Positions 12,601-24,256 of a stretch of 64,000 nt of DNA are shown here, piece after piece. The DNA comes from Gavia stellata (lineage: Eukaryota; Chordata; Aves; Gaviiformes; Gaviidae): assembly GCF_030936135.1 (NCBI RefSeq), contig NC_082595.1, positions 102,589,334-102,653,333 of the forward strand, given 5' to 3'. Both the position numbers and the translations under genes were made by a program. The stretch's first letter is position 1, and every line of letters starts with the position of its first letter. The notes under the pieces are model-generated. The model did no database searches. It had not been told where the DNA came from and was given only the letters and a program-made list of their open reading frames with translations.

Positions 12601-12815
12601 CAGTTCACCTGCTTGGATTGGCTGGTTTTATCTTACCAGTTGAGTGCCAGTGTAGAAAGTTTGCTGTTCAGTCTTTTCTGCTCTTTCCTGGGACATAGGG
12701 AATAATCAAGGCCTCACTGGAGCCTCTCAGCAGCGCTAACTTGCTCTCCAGGTCATCACTCTGAGGGGATTGTAGGGCTTCTGTTTTCAGAAATGAAATA
12801 AATACAGCCAACTCT
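9690..12815. other. Intergenic, no gene seen
   Basis: Downstream of the transporter. Apart from the decayed CR1 at about 10094-10365, I see no repeat family, exon or RNA gene. Short open frames (for example 12120-12551) have no recognisable similarity or codon signal. Confidence 0.5.
10094..10365 (+). mobile_element. CR1 LINE fragment, old and decayed
   Basis: Broken pieces follow the CR1 ORF2 3' order on the plus strand: GGGCTACATTAGGAGAAG, CAGCAGATCAAGG, GGTGAGGACACACCTGAAAT, then GGCTGGACTTCAG and TTTCTTCACTGTGAAGG. The reading frame is destroyed and an internal part is missing, so this is an old 5'-truncated insertion. Confidence 0.7.
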
Positions 12816-12816
12816 G

Positions 12817-13690
12817 GGAATCATAGACCATTAAAGTGTGGGCTGAACCGGCCTCTGGAGGTCTCTAGTCCAACTCCCTGCTTGGAGCAGGACTGTTCCC
12901 CACACTAGGTTAGATCACCTGTGACCCTCTCGCCACGTCTTGGAAAACACCAGGGACGGAGAGCCCACCATCTCTCTGCACTGCTCTCCTGATAAAGAAA
13001 TTTTCCCAAAGTCCAGTCTGAACCTGTCAAGCCACAGCTTGTGGCTGTTGCCTTTCACTGTATCAAAGGGGTTGGCTCCATCATTTTTGTAACTCTCCTT
13101 GATGGAGTTGTGGGTTGGTATTAGATTTCCTCTTAACCTTCTTTTTGCCAGACTCAACAAGCCCAACTCCCTCAGCTTCTTCATCTAGGTGATGTACTCT
13201 AGGGTTCTGACCATCTTGGGAGCTCTCTGCTGGACTCTCCCCAGTTCCTCCGCTTCCCTTTTGAACTTGGGAGGGGTCAGAAAATTGGATGCAACATTCC
13301 AAGTGTGTCCTCACAGGTGTTGAGTCCACAGGGACATTGATGTCCCTTGATCTGCTGACCATGCTTCTCCTAATGTAGGCCATAATGTATAACCCCAGCT
13401 CCTTCCAGCCAGTCAGTTCCCAGCCTGTACTGATGCATGGGGTTATTCCACCTCAGATGCGGGACTCATGCTTCTCATTGCTGAACTGCAGAATGCATCT
13501 GTTGGCCTAATCCTCAAGTTTCTCTGGGTGCCTCTGGATCGAAGCTCCACCATTTGGCATGACAGCCACTCCTCCTAATTTAGTACCACCAGCAAATTTG
13601 CTAAGAGCACATTTTGTCACATCATCCAGGTTGCCCATGAAGATACTGAACAACATTGGCCCCAGGTTCAACTCTTGTGGTACTTATTAC
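12817..13690 (-). mobile_element. CR1 LINE fragment, minus strand
   Basis: Read on the minus strand this is the 3' part of CR1 ORF2. Translated pieces include MKKLRELGLLSLAKRRLRGN and AYIRRSMVSRSRDINVPVDS, the familiar CR1 C-terminal reverse-transcriptase tail, broken by frameshifts. Upstream (higher coordinates) there is also a match to the region around the RT active site (FSIFMGNLDDVTK-like). Several frame breaks mark it as older than the copy at 16 kb. Confidence 0.85.
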
Positions 13691-13699
13691 TTGTGGCGG

Positions 13700-16045
13700 C
13701 CGTGGTCTCCTTTGCCACCCACCCACTCCACTTCAAGTAAGGATTACTTATGAGAAGCCTGGCTATATTTCTTTCCGGAGATTGCCTGACTAACAAAGGG
13801 CAAACTTTTTTGCCATTTAGGAAAGACCAGAAGTATGCCATTGCTTGGATAAATATGCTGCTTTAGCTCTTCATGAATCTCTCTCGTATTTTCCCCCTGT
13901 TTTTTTTCCCCTGCTCCTTTGACGCTTTGGATTTGTAATTTAACTGTCATGAAATTAAAGACTCAATTAATAGACTTTTCTTAATGCAAGATCTTAAGTT
14001 TTTCATCAAATCAGTGTGAGATTTTATGTCTTCAGCAGGAGAGAAATTTGGACCACAAACACTTCCACTAAGAATTCATCTTATCCTATGAAAAACAGAT
14101 AAAGAAGAAATAGATGCAGGCATCTGGACACTGAAAAGAAAAATCTCAGCAGGATCTATAAATGATGACATTCATCTTGTTGCAGAAACCTGCACACAAA
14201 ATCCTAAGGTACCACTGTTTGACTCAGCATCAGCACTAGCTGGATCTAGGGCTACATGATCGTCCCTGTGGCAGTCGAAACCTCGTTAAGAGCAGCCTCT
14301 GAGTGTGCCCTTCTGCCACAGACTGTGGAGTTGCTGCTGCTGCTGCTGGTGGCAGGAACAGGGGAAAGGAGGAGGGAGGACTGTCCCCTCTGCAATCCTC
14401 CAGCTCCCTCGTGCCAGCTGCAGCCAGCTGTTGAGCTCTAGCTGCCAAAATATGGTACTTTGAGTTCTTTAGGCAAATCTGCTTCTTGAACAGCTGCATT
14501 TCATCTTGTCTGCAGCAATGCAACAGGACAGGCCATGCTGGCTCTTTTGCTAGCATCTTAAATCTCTTGCTAGTTGGGAAATGAGGGCGAAGGTTGTATT
14601 TTGGAAGACATCTCTGTGAAAGGGAATTTCATTGCAAGTTATCATATTTTTTTCCTACATATCTTTTCCTAGAACCTACAGTTCTAATTCAATGAAGATT
14701 ATTAGAAAATCTTTATTGAATTAGAACTGTAGGTATTTCACAGAAATAACCTGAAAATTAGCATTATAGGCAGTCCGGCTCTGTTGCTGCTGCTGTTTTT
14801 TATATTTTAATACTACAGTGTCAAGATGTTTTGCAAAAATGTGTCTGATATTATTTTATTTGGAAAATTAGTAAAATCCTGACAAAAAGCTGGTGGTCTA
14901 AGTTTCAGGAAATTACCTAGGAAAGTCTTCATCTGAGACAGACATGCATCAACATGGGTCCCTCACATGTCTCCAAAGTCCTTTGAACATCAAGCAACTG
15001 CTTTTTCCTAGTATTTTAGTTGGCCTTGGTTTCCTTTGGATTCACAACAGGTTTTTCTTCGTCTTCTTTAAGCTTGAAAACATCGGAAAAAGAGTTTCCT
15101 CTCTGATGTAGTTCTATTCTTTAATAATCTCTTTCATTATGAGCTGCCCAAAACTGAGTGTCTGTTTTTATTAAATGACAGGTAGATTGAAGAATGACAA
15201 GTTGACAGGTTGACAGCAGAATGACAAACGTGATAAAAGATTTGGATAGTCAGATCTGTTAGTCTGAAGGAAAGATAGCTGTACTGGGAAAGGCTCACCT
15301 TAGATTAGAGATAGGAAAATTGAGAAGGAATAGGCTTCAATCACAGAAAGTAATTACACAGAAAATGGAGCCCAGTTTGTCTGCCAGACAATAAAGGCAA
15401 ATGAATAAACGCCATGAAATGATTGAAGGAAAGCTTGGGTTAATTTTTTCGTAAGTGAAAAAGGCTATTTCAGGCAAGGTGCAAAACTTCCTGAGACGGA
15501 TATAGCATACTGTTAAGAGAAACAATGAGAATTATAAAAATGAGACAGGAACAACCAAATTGACAAACTGCAAATGCAAAAGTTACAGCTGTGAAAACTC
15601 CTGTCCATCTATATTCTTATTGTATTAAGCCTCGCCATTGCAAATTTAATCTGATCTTTCAAGAAGGTATCTGAGGTAAGAGCGGTGAGGGACATGGAAT
15701 GGAACCCATGTTCTGGTGTCTTGCAGGGTTTCTCTCCGTACAACATCCACACAATGCAGTATGGACAATAGGTCCAAAGGAAACCCAAAAGGAGCAGTAA
15801 AAGTGGATACACTATCTTGTGACAATTATGTATGCTATTTAGAGGAAAGGCACCTGATGGCCAAGTATGAAAGAAAAACCTTGATTGCCAGATTCATGAT
15901 CAAAGACTCATAGCTGCCTCACAGCCACCCAAATGCCACCCCACAGTGTAATCCAAAACCCTCTGAAAGTAATGAGTCTTTTCATCCATTTGAACAAGCC
16001 TTCAGTCAAGCCTTGTGTCTCAAGAGAAAAAGTAAAAAAAAAAAA
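13700..16045. other. Intergenic, no gene seen
   Basis: Holds the palindrome at 14674-14734, a short GCT/CTG run at 14331-14351, and A-rich sequence before the CR1 insertion. Short open frames here look random. Confidence 0.5.
14674..14734. repeat. Near-perfect 61-nt palindrome (27-bp stem, 7-nt loop)
   Basis: The 20-base arm 14674-14693 is an exact reverse complement of 14715-14734. The pairing continues inward for seven more pairs (14694-14700 with 14708-14714, the first a G-T wobble), leaving the loop ATTAGAA at 14701-14707. Pairing stops at the outer edge. The arms show no drift, so the structure is young or maintained. It could be a tiny terminal-inverted-repeat element, a snap-back copy made by template switching, or a hairpin RNA gene. 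No flanking target-site duplication is obvious. Confidence 0.9.
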
Positions 16046-18192
16046 ACCCATGTGCCGTAAGAAGAGCCGGCGGGGAAGACGACTGGCCTGGCTGAACAAG
16101 GAGCTTTTGCTGAGACTCGGGGGAAAAAAAGAGAATTTATCACCTCTGGAAGAAGGGGCAGGCAAGTGAAGAAGAGTACAAGGACCTCGTTAGGTCATGC
16201 AGGGAGGGAATTAGGAAGGCAAAAGCCCAGCTAGAGCTCAACCTGGCCACGGTCGTGAGGGACAACAAAAAAAGCTTCTATAAATACATTAACAACAAAA
16301 AGAGAGCCAAGGAGAATCTCCATCCTTTATTGGATGCGGCGGGGAACATTGTCACGAAGGATGAGGAAAAGGCTGAGGTACTTAATGTCTTCTTTGCCTC
16401 AGTCTTTAATAGCCAGACCAGGTATCCTCAGGGTATCCATCTCCCTGAGCTGGAAGACAGAGATGGAGAGCAAAATAGGCTCCCCATGATCCAGGAGGAA
16501 GCAGTTAATGACCTGCTATGCCACCTGGACACTCATAAGTCTATGGGGCCTGATGGCATCCACCCAAGGGTGCTGAGGGAGCTGGCAGAGGAGCTTGCCA
16601 AGCCACTTTCCATCATTTATCAACAGTCCTGGTTAACGGGGGAGGTCCCGGAGGACTGGAGGCTTGCCAATGTGATGCCCATCTACAAGAAGGGCTGGAA
16701 GGAGGATCCAGGGAACTACAGGCCTGTCAGCCTGACCTCGGTGCCGGGGAAGGTTATGGAGAGGCTCATCTTGAGGGCGCTCATGGGACACGTGCAGGAT
16801 AACCAAGGGATCAGGCCCAGCCAGCACGGGTTCATGAAGGGCAGGTCCTGCTTGACCAACCTGATCTCCTTCTATGACCAGGTGACCTGCCTAGTGGATG
16901 AGGGAAAGGCTGTGGATGTTGTCTACCTGGACTTCAGCAAAGCCTTTGACACTGTCCCCCACAGTATTCTCGTGGAGAAGCTGGCGACTTGTGGCTTAGA
17001 CAGGTACACTCTTCACTGGGTAAAAAACTGGCTGGATGGCCAAGCCCAGAGAGTTGCGGTGAATGGAGTGACGTCCAGTTGGTGGCCGGTCACAAGCAGA
17101 GTCCCTCAGGGCTCAGTTTTGGGACCGGTCTTGTTTAATATCTTTATTGATGATCTGGATGAGGGGATAGAGTGCTCCCTCAGCAAGTTTGCAGATGACA
17201 CCAAGTTGGGAGGGAGTGTTGATCTGCTCGAGGGTAGGAGGGCTCTGCAGAGGGATCTGGACAGGCTGGATGGATGGGCTGAGGGCAATTCTATGAAGTT
17301 CAATAAGGCCAAGTGCCGGGTTCTACACTTTGGCCACAACAACCCCATGCAACGACACGGGCTTGGGGACGAGTGGCTGGAAAGCTGCCCCACAGAAAAG
17401 GACCTGGGGGTGTTGATTGACAGCCAGCTGAAGATGAGCCAGCAGTGTGCCCAGGTGGCCAAGAAGGCCAACGCCATCCTGGCCTGTATCAGAAAGAGTG
17501 TGGCCAGCAGGAGTAGGGAGGTGATCGTGCTCATGTACTCGGCGCTGGTGAGGCCGCACCTCGAATACTGTGTTCAGTTTTGGGCCCCTCACTACGAGAA
17601 GGTCATTGAGGTGCTGGAGTGTGTCCAGAGAAGGGCGATGAAGCTGGTGAGGGGTCTGGAGCACAAGTCTTATGAGGAGTGGCTGAGGGAACTGGGGTTG
17701 TTCAGTCTGGAGAAGAGGAGGCTGAGGGGAGACCTTATCGCTCTCTACAACTACCTGAAAGGGGGTTGCAGAGAGGTGGGTGTTGGTCTCTTCTCCCAAG
17801 TGAAGAGTGACAGGACAAGAGAAAATGGCCTCAAGTTGCGCCAGGGGAGGTTCAGGCTAGATATTAGGAAAAAGTTCTTTACTGAGAGAGTGGTGAAACA
17901 CTGGAACAGGCTGCCCAGGGAGGTAGTGGAGTCACCCTCCCTGGAGGTATTCAAGGAGCATGTGGATATGGCATTGTGGGATGTGGCTTGATGGGCATGG
18001 TGCTGTGTGGTGTGGGTGGGTTTTTTTGGTGTGGGTGGTGGTGTGTTTTGTGGTTTGTGGGTGGTTTGGTGGTTGTGGGTTTTTTTTGGGGGGGGGGTGT
18101 TTTTTGTTTTGTTTTTTGGGTTTTTTTTTTAGGTTGGACTTGATGATCTTACAGGTCTTTTCCAACCTTAGTGATTCTGTGATTCTGTGATT
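16046..18192 (+). mobile_element. CR1 LINE, 5'-truncated, nearly intact ORF2 3' portion
   Basis: A 2.1-kb CR1 non-LTR retrotransposon copy starts inside ORF2 (CRKKSRRGRRLAWLNKELLL) just after an A-rich run. It carries the reverse transcriptase, then a short GT-rich 3' UTR and the CR1-specific end: GGTTGGACTTGATGATCTTA, TCTTTTCCAACCTTAGTG, and repeats of GATTCTGT to about 18192. No poly(A) tail is present, as expected for CR1. The 5' end is typical of truncated insertions. The 5' boundary is approximate. Confidence 0.93.
16126..17991 (+). CDS. CR1 ORF2 reverse transcriptase (5'-truncated)
   Basis: About 620 codons are open without interruption to TGA at 17991. Order: the pre-RT segment ([20 protein letters not shown]), RT motifs with [16 protein letters not shown], the catalytic [13 protein letters not shown] (motif A, about 16924-16962), [19 protein letters not shown], and [11 protein letters not shown] (FADD motif, about 17182-17214), then the thumb and the C-terminal CR1 tail ([37 protein letters not shown]). 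All visible catalytic aspartates are present. The frame is shifted against the first 25 codons of the element by one base in the run GGGGGAAAAAAA at 16119-16130. The enzyme would copy CR1 RNA by target-primed reverse transcription, but the endonuclease domain and ORF1 are missing, so this copy cannot move by itself. Confidence 0.9.
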   Translation, partial: KKRIYHLWKKGQASEEEYKDLVRSCREGIRKAKAQLELNLATVVRDNKKSFYKYINNKKRAKENLHPLLDAAGNIVTKDEEKAEVLNVFFASVFNSQTRYPQGIHLPELEDRDGEQNRLPMIQEEAVNDLLCHLDTHKSMGPDGIHPRVLRELAEELAKPLSIIYQQSWLTGEVPEDWRLANVMPIYKKGWKEDPGNYRPVSLTSVPGKVMERLILRALMGHVQDNQGIRPSQHGFMKGRSCLTNLISFYDQVTCLVDEGKAVDVVYLDFSKAFDTVPHSILVEKLATCGLDRYTLHWVKNWLDGQAQRVAVNGVTSSWWPVTSRVPQGSVLGPVLFNIFIDDLDEGIECSLSKFADDTKLGGSVDLLEGRRALQRDLDRLDGWAEGNSMKFNKAKCRVLHFGHNNPMQRHGLGDEWLESCPTEKDLGVLIDSQLKMSQQCAQVAKKANAILACIRKSVASRSREVIVLMYSALVRPHLEYCVQFWAPHYEKVIEVLECVQRRAMKLVRGLEHKSYEEWLRELGLFSLEKRRLRGDLIALYNYLKGGCREVGVGLFSQVKSDRTRENGLKLRQGRFRLDIRKKFFTERVVKHWNRLPREVVESPSLEVFKEHVDMALWDVA

Positions 18193-21100
18193 ACCGGCTG
18201 CTGACCAGATGTCAAGTCACTAATGTAGGCTTAGCTTGCTGTGTGAGGTACACGCTTCTAAGAGCTTCAGCTGACTCAGTGGAAGGCAATGGCAAACCCT
18301 TATTTTATACAGTTGGTGCTGATACTAGAAACTTTGGATAGGCTGTGATAAATTTACCCATCAGGATGACTCAGCCTAGCAGTCTAGAGGGATCTATATC
18401 TTGCACTTTATCATGTATTGACTAGTTAGTTGAATATCATCAGAGTCTTTGTGTATGTGACTCATTCCTCATGAAGGAATGGTTTTTGCTAAAAAAGGGT
18501 GTAGACCCAGGGTCATACAATATATGGGTGGTCTTAGGTTTGTGAACTAGCAGTGAGACTAACGGGTAGTGAAATAGCCTGTCTGTTATTAGAATAAAGC
18601 TACCATGTCAAATTTGTCCTCGGAGGCAGTGAACCCTATGGCTTGAGTGTCTGGCAGATAAATGATCGTCTTTTTCTTCTAAAGGTTGGTCATTAATTCT
18701 TATTGTTTAATTTCATGGACTATGCCTTGGTTTTCATACAGTGAGATGACATGCAATGGTGGGACTGAGAAAAGGGAAAATGAGAAGTAGATTGAAAAAG
18801 AATTCCCGTATGTGCAAGTCTTGGCTTGTAGGTCTGAATTACCGATGTAAAATCTGGACATGGACAACACCTAAGCAGCAAAGAAACGTGCCAGAAGTCC
18901 AGAAATGCCAGAATAAGGCTGCTGATTCAGCAGTGATTCCTTTCCTTTCTGTTTGTGCATTCTGGGCCTATCTTGTAGTGCATAATATATTTTTTCCATG
19001 GCACATCTGTGTCATTAACAGAGAAAGTAGAGCAACAGTTCAGTATTTTCCTTTTCCCATTGCTAAGTCTGTGGTTGCCATACTTCATCAACAGGTCATG
19101 ATACCTCTAAAGAGTAGGCTCCAGAATGAACACAGATATTCAGCAGAAAGCATGAGCCCTGGCACAAAGGGGCATCACCACAGCTCCATTGCTCCCAGTC
19201 CCTGAATTAGGGATTCCGACCTGCCCCGGGTATCTCTCAGAGCATTGGTCCTGCTGTCCTCCTCCCTTTGCTGGGGCCTTACTCCAGGGCTCTGCATGCT
19301 CAGCTTTCCACTTGCATTCCACGCTGTTTAAAAGGAGGCTAGTGAGACTTAAGCCTTGCTGAGCTGTTGTGAAACTTAGTTCATTTATGTTTGCAAAGTA
19401 AAAGGAAATCATCTTACTGAAGAGGAAACAGGAGGGTCATATGATGCCAATAATGCTTCTCCCTCCCTAGACCAAGCAGCCCCTTTTACCTGTACTCCAT
19501 ATTAAGTGTGTAGAGCCTGCAGAAAATACACAGGGTTTCATTCTGGCTGAATGGCCACTCTGGAAAGTCATATCCAGCTGAGCCGCCACTTTGGTGTCCT
19601 TGGATGGCCGCCAGTCCATCAAGGCCATGTGGACAGCAAAGGCACCTTGCAGGCAGGAGCCATGGCTCGTGCACAGTGAGACAGTGCAGAGGAGGGTGGA
19701 TGTGGAGCATGCATTTGAACGTGCCCAGGTGAAGCTGCAAAATTTCCCAAGGACTGGGGTCCCTGGGATCCCCTATGCCTGCAGAGAGGCAGAGAGCTGT
19801 GCCTCTTGGAGTGAGTTGAAAAGTTTGGACCGGGTCCTGCTGGGGGTTCATGTCAGGCTCCCCACGTACCAGGCACGAGCACGCCTGTGGGTGAGCGAGC
19901 ACATGGTGACTTTTCATCCCCTTGGTTCTGTCTGGGCTCCAAGCCACCGTGGGGTCAGAAACAGTCCTTAATAAAATCCCGTGCAGCCTTCACCAACTTC
20001 CCAATGGGTTGTCTCACTCCGCTCTCCCCCAGCACCAAACCTTCCTGCTGGCCCCAGGGCTGTGCTGCCAACCTGCCCAGCAACCCCCTGCCCGTGTTTC
20101 CACTCTCATTTAGTTTACTTTGTGCAGTAAAATTACCATTCCTCGGATTTGCAATGCAAAAGACCACTCCAGGCAACACCAAAACACTTTTCTCAGGAGG
20201 GCTAAGGGCAGGGGTGGGGCGGTTGGGAATACCGATGGTACAGGTGGGGCTGACAGGGAGGGAGGTGGGCAGGGTGGGCATTGTGCAGCCTTGGGCGGAA
20301 ACCTCAGCTCAGACCTCGGCTTCCTCAGCTCAGACACGCGGGTATGCACATCCCCGTGGGGCGGGTGAGGATCCCACCGCCCGCGGGCAGCTGTTGGGAG
20401 TGGAGGGCGTCAGTCCGGCCGCCCCAGGCCGTGGAGGGGATTTTGCGAGGAAACAGGTGCTGGCAGATGGTGGTGGCAGCCATCTGATGAAGAGCTCGGT
20501 AGCAGCAGCCATCTGATGAAGAGCTTGGTAGTGGCAGCCATCTGATGAAGAGCTCGGTAGCGGCAGCCATCTGATGAAGAGCTTGGTAGTGGCAGCCATC
20601 TGATGAAGAGCTCAGTAGCATCAGCCTCTCCATGCGCCTGGGCGCAGCAGGACAAACAGCGAAGCTGCGCTTGGGCGTGCAGAAGAGGCGGAGGAAGGGA
20701 TTAGTTCTCATGCCAAGGGAGTTGTTTCATGGTGCAGCCATAGGCAGCCTGCGTGCAGCCTCCTGCTTCCCCAGAACCTGCTCTGTGGTACTATGGTAGG
20801 GTTCAATTCAGTGTAATAGCAGAAAAGCTCATTTTGGGGGCAGGTGAATGAGATCATTGTATTGGCTTGTGGTCAGACAAGTGCCAGCTCAGGTGCGAGG
20901 GAGGGGGGGATCCTGTGGCTGGAAGCAAGATGGGGAGAGGGAACAAGTCCTGCCCTCCTCAGCAGTGGCCTCCCGGTCCCCGCACCCATCTGTCCCCGTG
21001 GCCATACCCCAGGCACCCGCAATCGAGCACCCACCAGAGCTGCCCGGTGAACAGCATTGGGGAGACTTCTCCTGGGCTGCAACTATTGCCCTGCAGCGAC

Positions 21101-23472
21101 CTCGCCCTGCCCCGGGACAGGGGATTCTCCTAAAGGCCATTGCTTTTTTGCTTAAAGCAGTAGTGTTTAGAAAGGAAGACAGCTTATCAGGCTTAAATCA
21201 GCACGAGTCCTTGTGAAGCCAGGCAGATTCATGAAAACTGAATTATTCCTGGCTTTATTCAAAACATAACCATTGCCCTGCCATGTTGGAAAGCCAGATG
21301 AAATGCTTTCGTGCTGGAGCTGGATACCCCCAGAGGTACTTTTGTAGCGCACTTTAAAAACCCATCTCTTTGTCTTATCTTGACTTCAAAGCTGTTTGGG
21401 AAGCAGGAGCCGCCTCCCGGCATGTGCAGGACCCTGCCCAGCCAAGCTCAGGGCTTGCTGGAAACCCACAGGGTAAAACTCAAGATTCAAGTTGTGTAAC
21501 TGAGCACAAAGTGAATCTGACTTTTTCATTTCACTGTCCAAGGTGAGTGCAAACAGATAAACACATGGGATAATGGCAAAGGGTCAATTAGATGTAAATT
21601 TTCCTTAGGTCCGTGCTTTGGTGGAAGAAGGTTAGCATTTATTTATGATGGGTTTGTCCACAACAGAGAAGCTGCAGCTGTGAATTAGAACCTGCATTTT
21701 GCTAGGTGCTGTACATATGCAGAAGCCCCCTCAAAAAAGAAACCTTTTGCCAGAGGCCATCTCAACATAACTGCACCATACAATGCCTGAACTGTGCAGA
21801 AGAAACACACGTGTGTTTTCAGTGGATGCAGTTTAGGTCCTGGAGCCCCAATTACTGTGCAATTCAATGCGCTTTGGATCACACATGCAAATGTGACCCA
21901 TGGAAATGGGTCGTGGGACAGTGTTTCCTCCAGGAGCATTTTCTTAAAAGAGGTGGGACTGGCAAAGAAACTCAGTTTTCCCTTTCCAGCATTCCCTCAG
22001 GTAGGACAGCAGGGGAGTGCACTCCTCCTGGGGCAGAAGAAAAACAGAGTTGTCAGTCCAGCAGCTCAGCTTGTCCACAAGGATGTGTCTCCCTCCCCTG
22101 CCTCTCCTGTAGGGAATACCTGGATCCATGCTCATGACATGTCAGTAGCCACAGAGATGTATTGGTACACCTTCAAGCAGAAATGGAGATATGTAACCCG
22201 TATCATAAAGCTTGCAAAGCAAAGAATACATATAAAAACAATATACCTGCTTTCTTTTGTAAGAAGTCATAGAAAAGAAAGTGCAGAAAGGGCAAAAACT
22301 TTGGCTGTCTGCCCTGAAAATGTCCCGGGCAGATGTAGCACGCCAGCCATGAAAGGCATTAGCTATAGCTAATTAATCTGCTAAAAGCACGTCAAATATT
22401 TGCAAGTTACTTCGACCGACCTAGTAATGACACTGTTTCTTTGTTATTACTCCGAGCAGCGAATTCTCCAGGGTTACAACGCATTATCTGGCTTTTTTCA
22501 TGCCACTGCTCTGAGACCCATGTTGCCCCCGGGATGCTGAGCACCCTTTCCATGGGAGGATCCATGCTGTGCAGGACACTATCCCAGCATTTTGTGTGGG
22601 CGGCTTTGGCTTAGACATTGGGTTCCGTCTTGAGGTTTGTTGAAAAAACCATGGGGATTTTGCCTGGTGGTGAATGCATGGCCCAAAGAAAGAGTCAGGA
22701 GAAGAAGGGAGAAATGAGAACAGAGCAAGGGGGTGAACCTGGATGGCTTTTTGGAGTCACTGGGAGAGACAGACCAAGATGTGGAAGAGCCAGAAGTTTG
22801 TTGAAGCATGGACAACTCCACAGCCTACAATGCCACTGGCTGGGGAGGGCTCAGTTTTGGAGCTACCAAATAGGAGAAAAAAGATTTGGTGGAAACCAAG
22901 GTGAAGGAGTGAAGGACTTCCCTCCACCATGACACTGAAGAAGTCTCCTGGGGAGGTCCAGGTGGACCTCCTGCCCCCTTCTCTTCCCCCTCCCTGTAGC
23001 CTTGTTATTTGCTACTGAGCTCTCCAGGTGGATGGTGGAAGCTGCCAGGGATGGGTGCTGAGCATGGGGGTCTGCTTAGGTGACCTAAGCCTCTCTCACT
23101 TCTCAGCGGGAGGATGTCACTGTTCCTCAGGTGCTCCCTGTGCACTTGCCGAGCCACACACAGCCCTGCGCTTGGCCCTGCAACGCACCCTGTGTAGGCT
23201 CAGTTCGTGCTTCTCTGCGGATCAGCAGGAATGCCACATGTCCTTTGGTTTCCTGCAGGAGTCTGACCTGAGTGTTTATGTTGTCCTCTCTGCCGCCCAG
23301 TCTGTTTTCCCTGGTGCAGCCACATGCTGCGTTATCCCTGGCTGGGGCGTGTAGGGGAGGAACAGGCACAACCCTCAATAGTGCAAGAAAATCAAACCTG
23401 ATATAAAACCTGCATCATTTTAATCACAAAGCCTTAAAACCACCTCTCTGTTGCAGCAGTGCCATTTTAGAA
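18193..23472. other. Intergenic, no gene seen
   Basis: Contains the minisatellite at 20477-20621 inside a G+C-rich patch (about 19560-21130) with many overlapping open frames on both strands. None resembles a known protein, and overlapping frames on both strands are what G+C-rich noncoding DNA gives. A TAATTA-bearing A+T-rich stretch near 22360-22460 could be a conserved noncoding element. Confidence 0.5.
20477..20621. repeat. Minisatellite, five copies of a 29-bp unit
   Basis: The unit begins CAGCCATCTGATGAAGAGCT and recurs with CATCTG at 20481, 20510, 20539, 20568 and 20597, exactly 29 bp apart. Units 1, 3 and 5 carry CTC(G/A)GTAGC and units 2 and 4 carry CTTGGTAGTGG, so the array is built on a 58-bp dimer. 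The period is not a multiple of three, so the open frames across it are by-products. Confidence 0.95.
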
Positions 23473-24256
23473 TTGTAGGATCATAGAATGGTTTGGGTTG
23501 GAAGGGACCTTAAAGATCATCTAGTTCCAACCCCCCTGCCATGGGCAGGGACACCTTCTACTAGATGAGGTTGCTCAAAGCCCCATCCAACCTGGCTTTG
23601 AACACTTCCAGGGATGGGGCATCCACAACTTCTCTGGGCAACCTGTTCCAGTGCCTCACCACCCTCAGGGTGAAGAATTTCTTCCTAATAGCTCATCTAA
23701 ATCTACCCTCTTTCAGCTTAAAGCCATTACCCCTTGTCCTATCACTACATGTCCTTGTAAAAAGTCCCTCTCCAGTTTCCTTGCAGGCCCCTTCAGGTAC
23801 TGGAAGGCTGCTATAAGGTCTCCTCGGAGCCTTCTCTTCTCCAGACTGAACAACCCCAACTCTCTCAGCATGTCTTCATAGGAGAGGTGCTCCAGCCCTC
23901 TGATCATCTTCGTGGCCCTCCTCTGGACTTGCTCCAACAGGTCCCTGTCTTTCTTATGTTGGGTGCCCCAGAGCTGGACGCAATACTCCAGGTGGGGTCT
24001 CACCAGAGTGGAGTAGAGCGGGAGAATCACCTCCCTTGACCTGCTGGTCACACTTCTTTTGATGCAGCCCAGGATACGGTTGGCTTTCTGGGCTGCAAGC
24101 GCGCGCGCGCTGCCGGCTCATGTTGAGCTTCTCATCAACCAACACCCCCAAGTCCTTCTCCTCAAGGCTGCTCTCAATCCGTTCTCTGCCCAGCCTGTAT
24201 TTGTGCTTGGGATTGACCCAACCCATGTGTAGGACCTGGCACTCGCATTGTTGAAT
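23473..24256 (-). mobile_element. CR1 LINE fragment, minus strand
   Basis: The 3' end is at the left (ATCATAGAATGGTTTGGGTTGG, then AAGGGACCTTAAAGATCATC, reverse-complement CR1 tail). Upstream on the minus strand follow ORF2 pieces: [77 protein letters not shown]. One frameshift falls at the (GC)6 run at 24099-24110. The insertion is 5'-truncated at about 24256. Confidence 0.93.

Noticed and set aside
14331-14351. GCT/CTG trinucleotide run
   Set aside because: Only about six or seven units and not in a gene, so it is an ordinary short microsatellite.
19887-20516. 209-codon open frame running into the minisatellite
   Set aside because: No similarity recognised, strongly G+C-rich, and overlapped by open frames on both strands.
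20477-20621. Regular 29-bp repeats resembling a CRISPR array
   Set aside because: The units are head-to-tail without spacers, and the genome is vertebrate. It is a minisatellite.
21706-22372. Two overlapping open frames, one of them cysteine-rich (21706-22137)
   Set aside because: Two frames overlap on the same strand with no known domain or signal peptide. The cysteines come from TGT/TGC-rich sequence.
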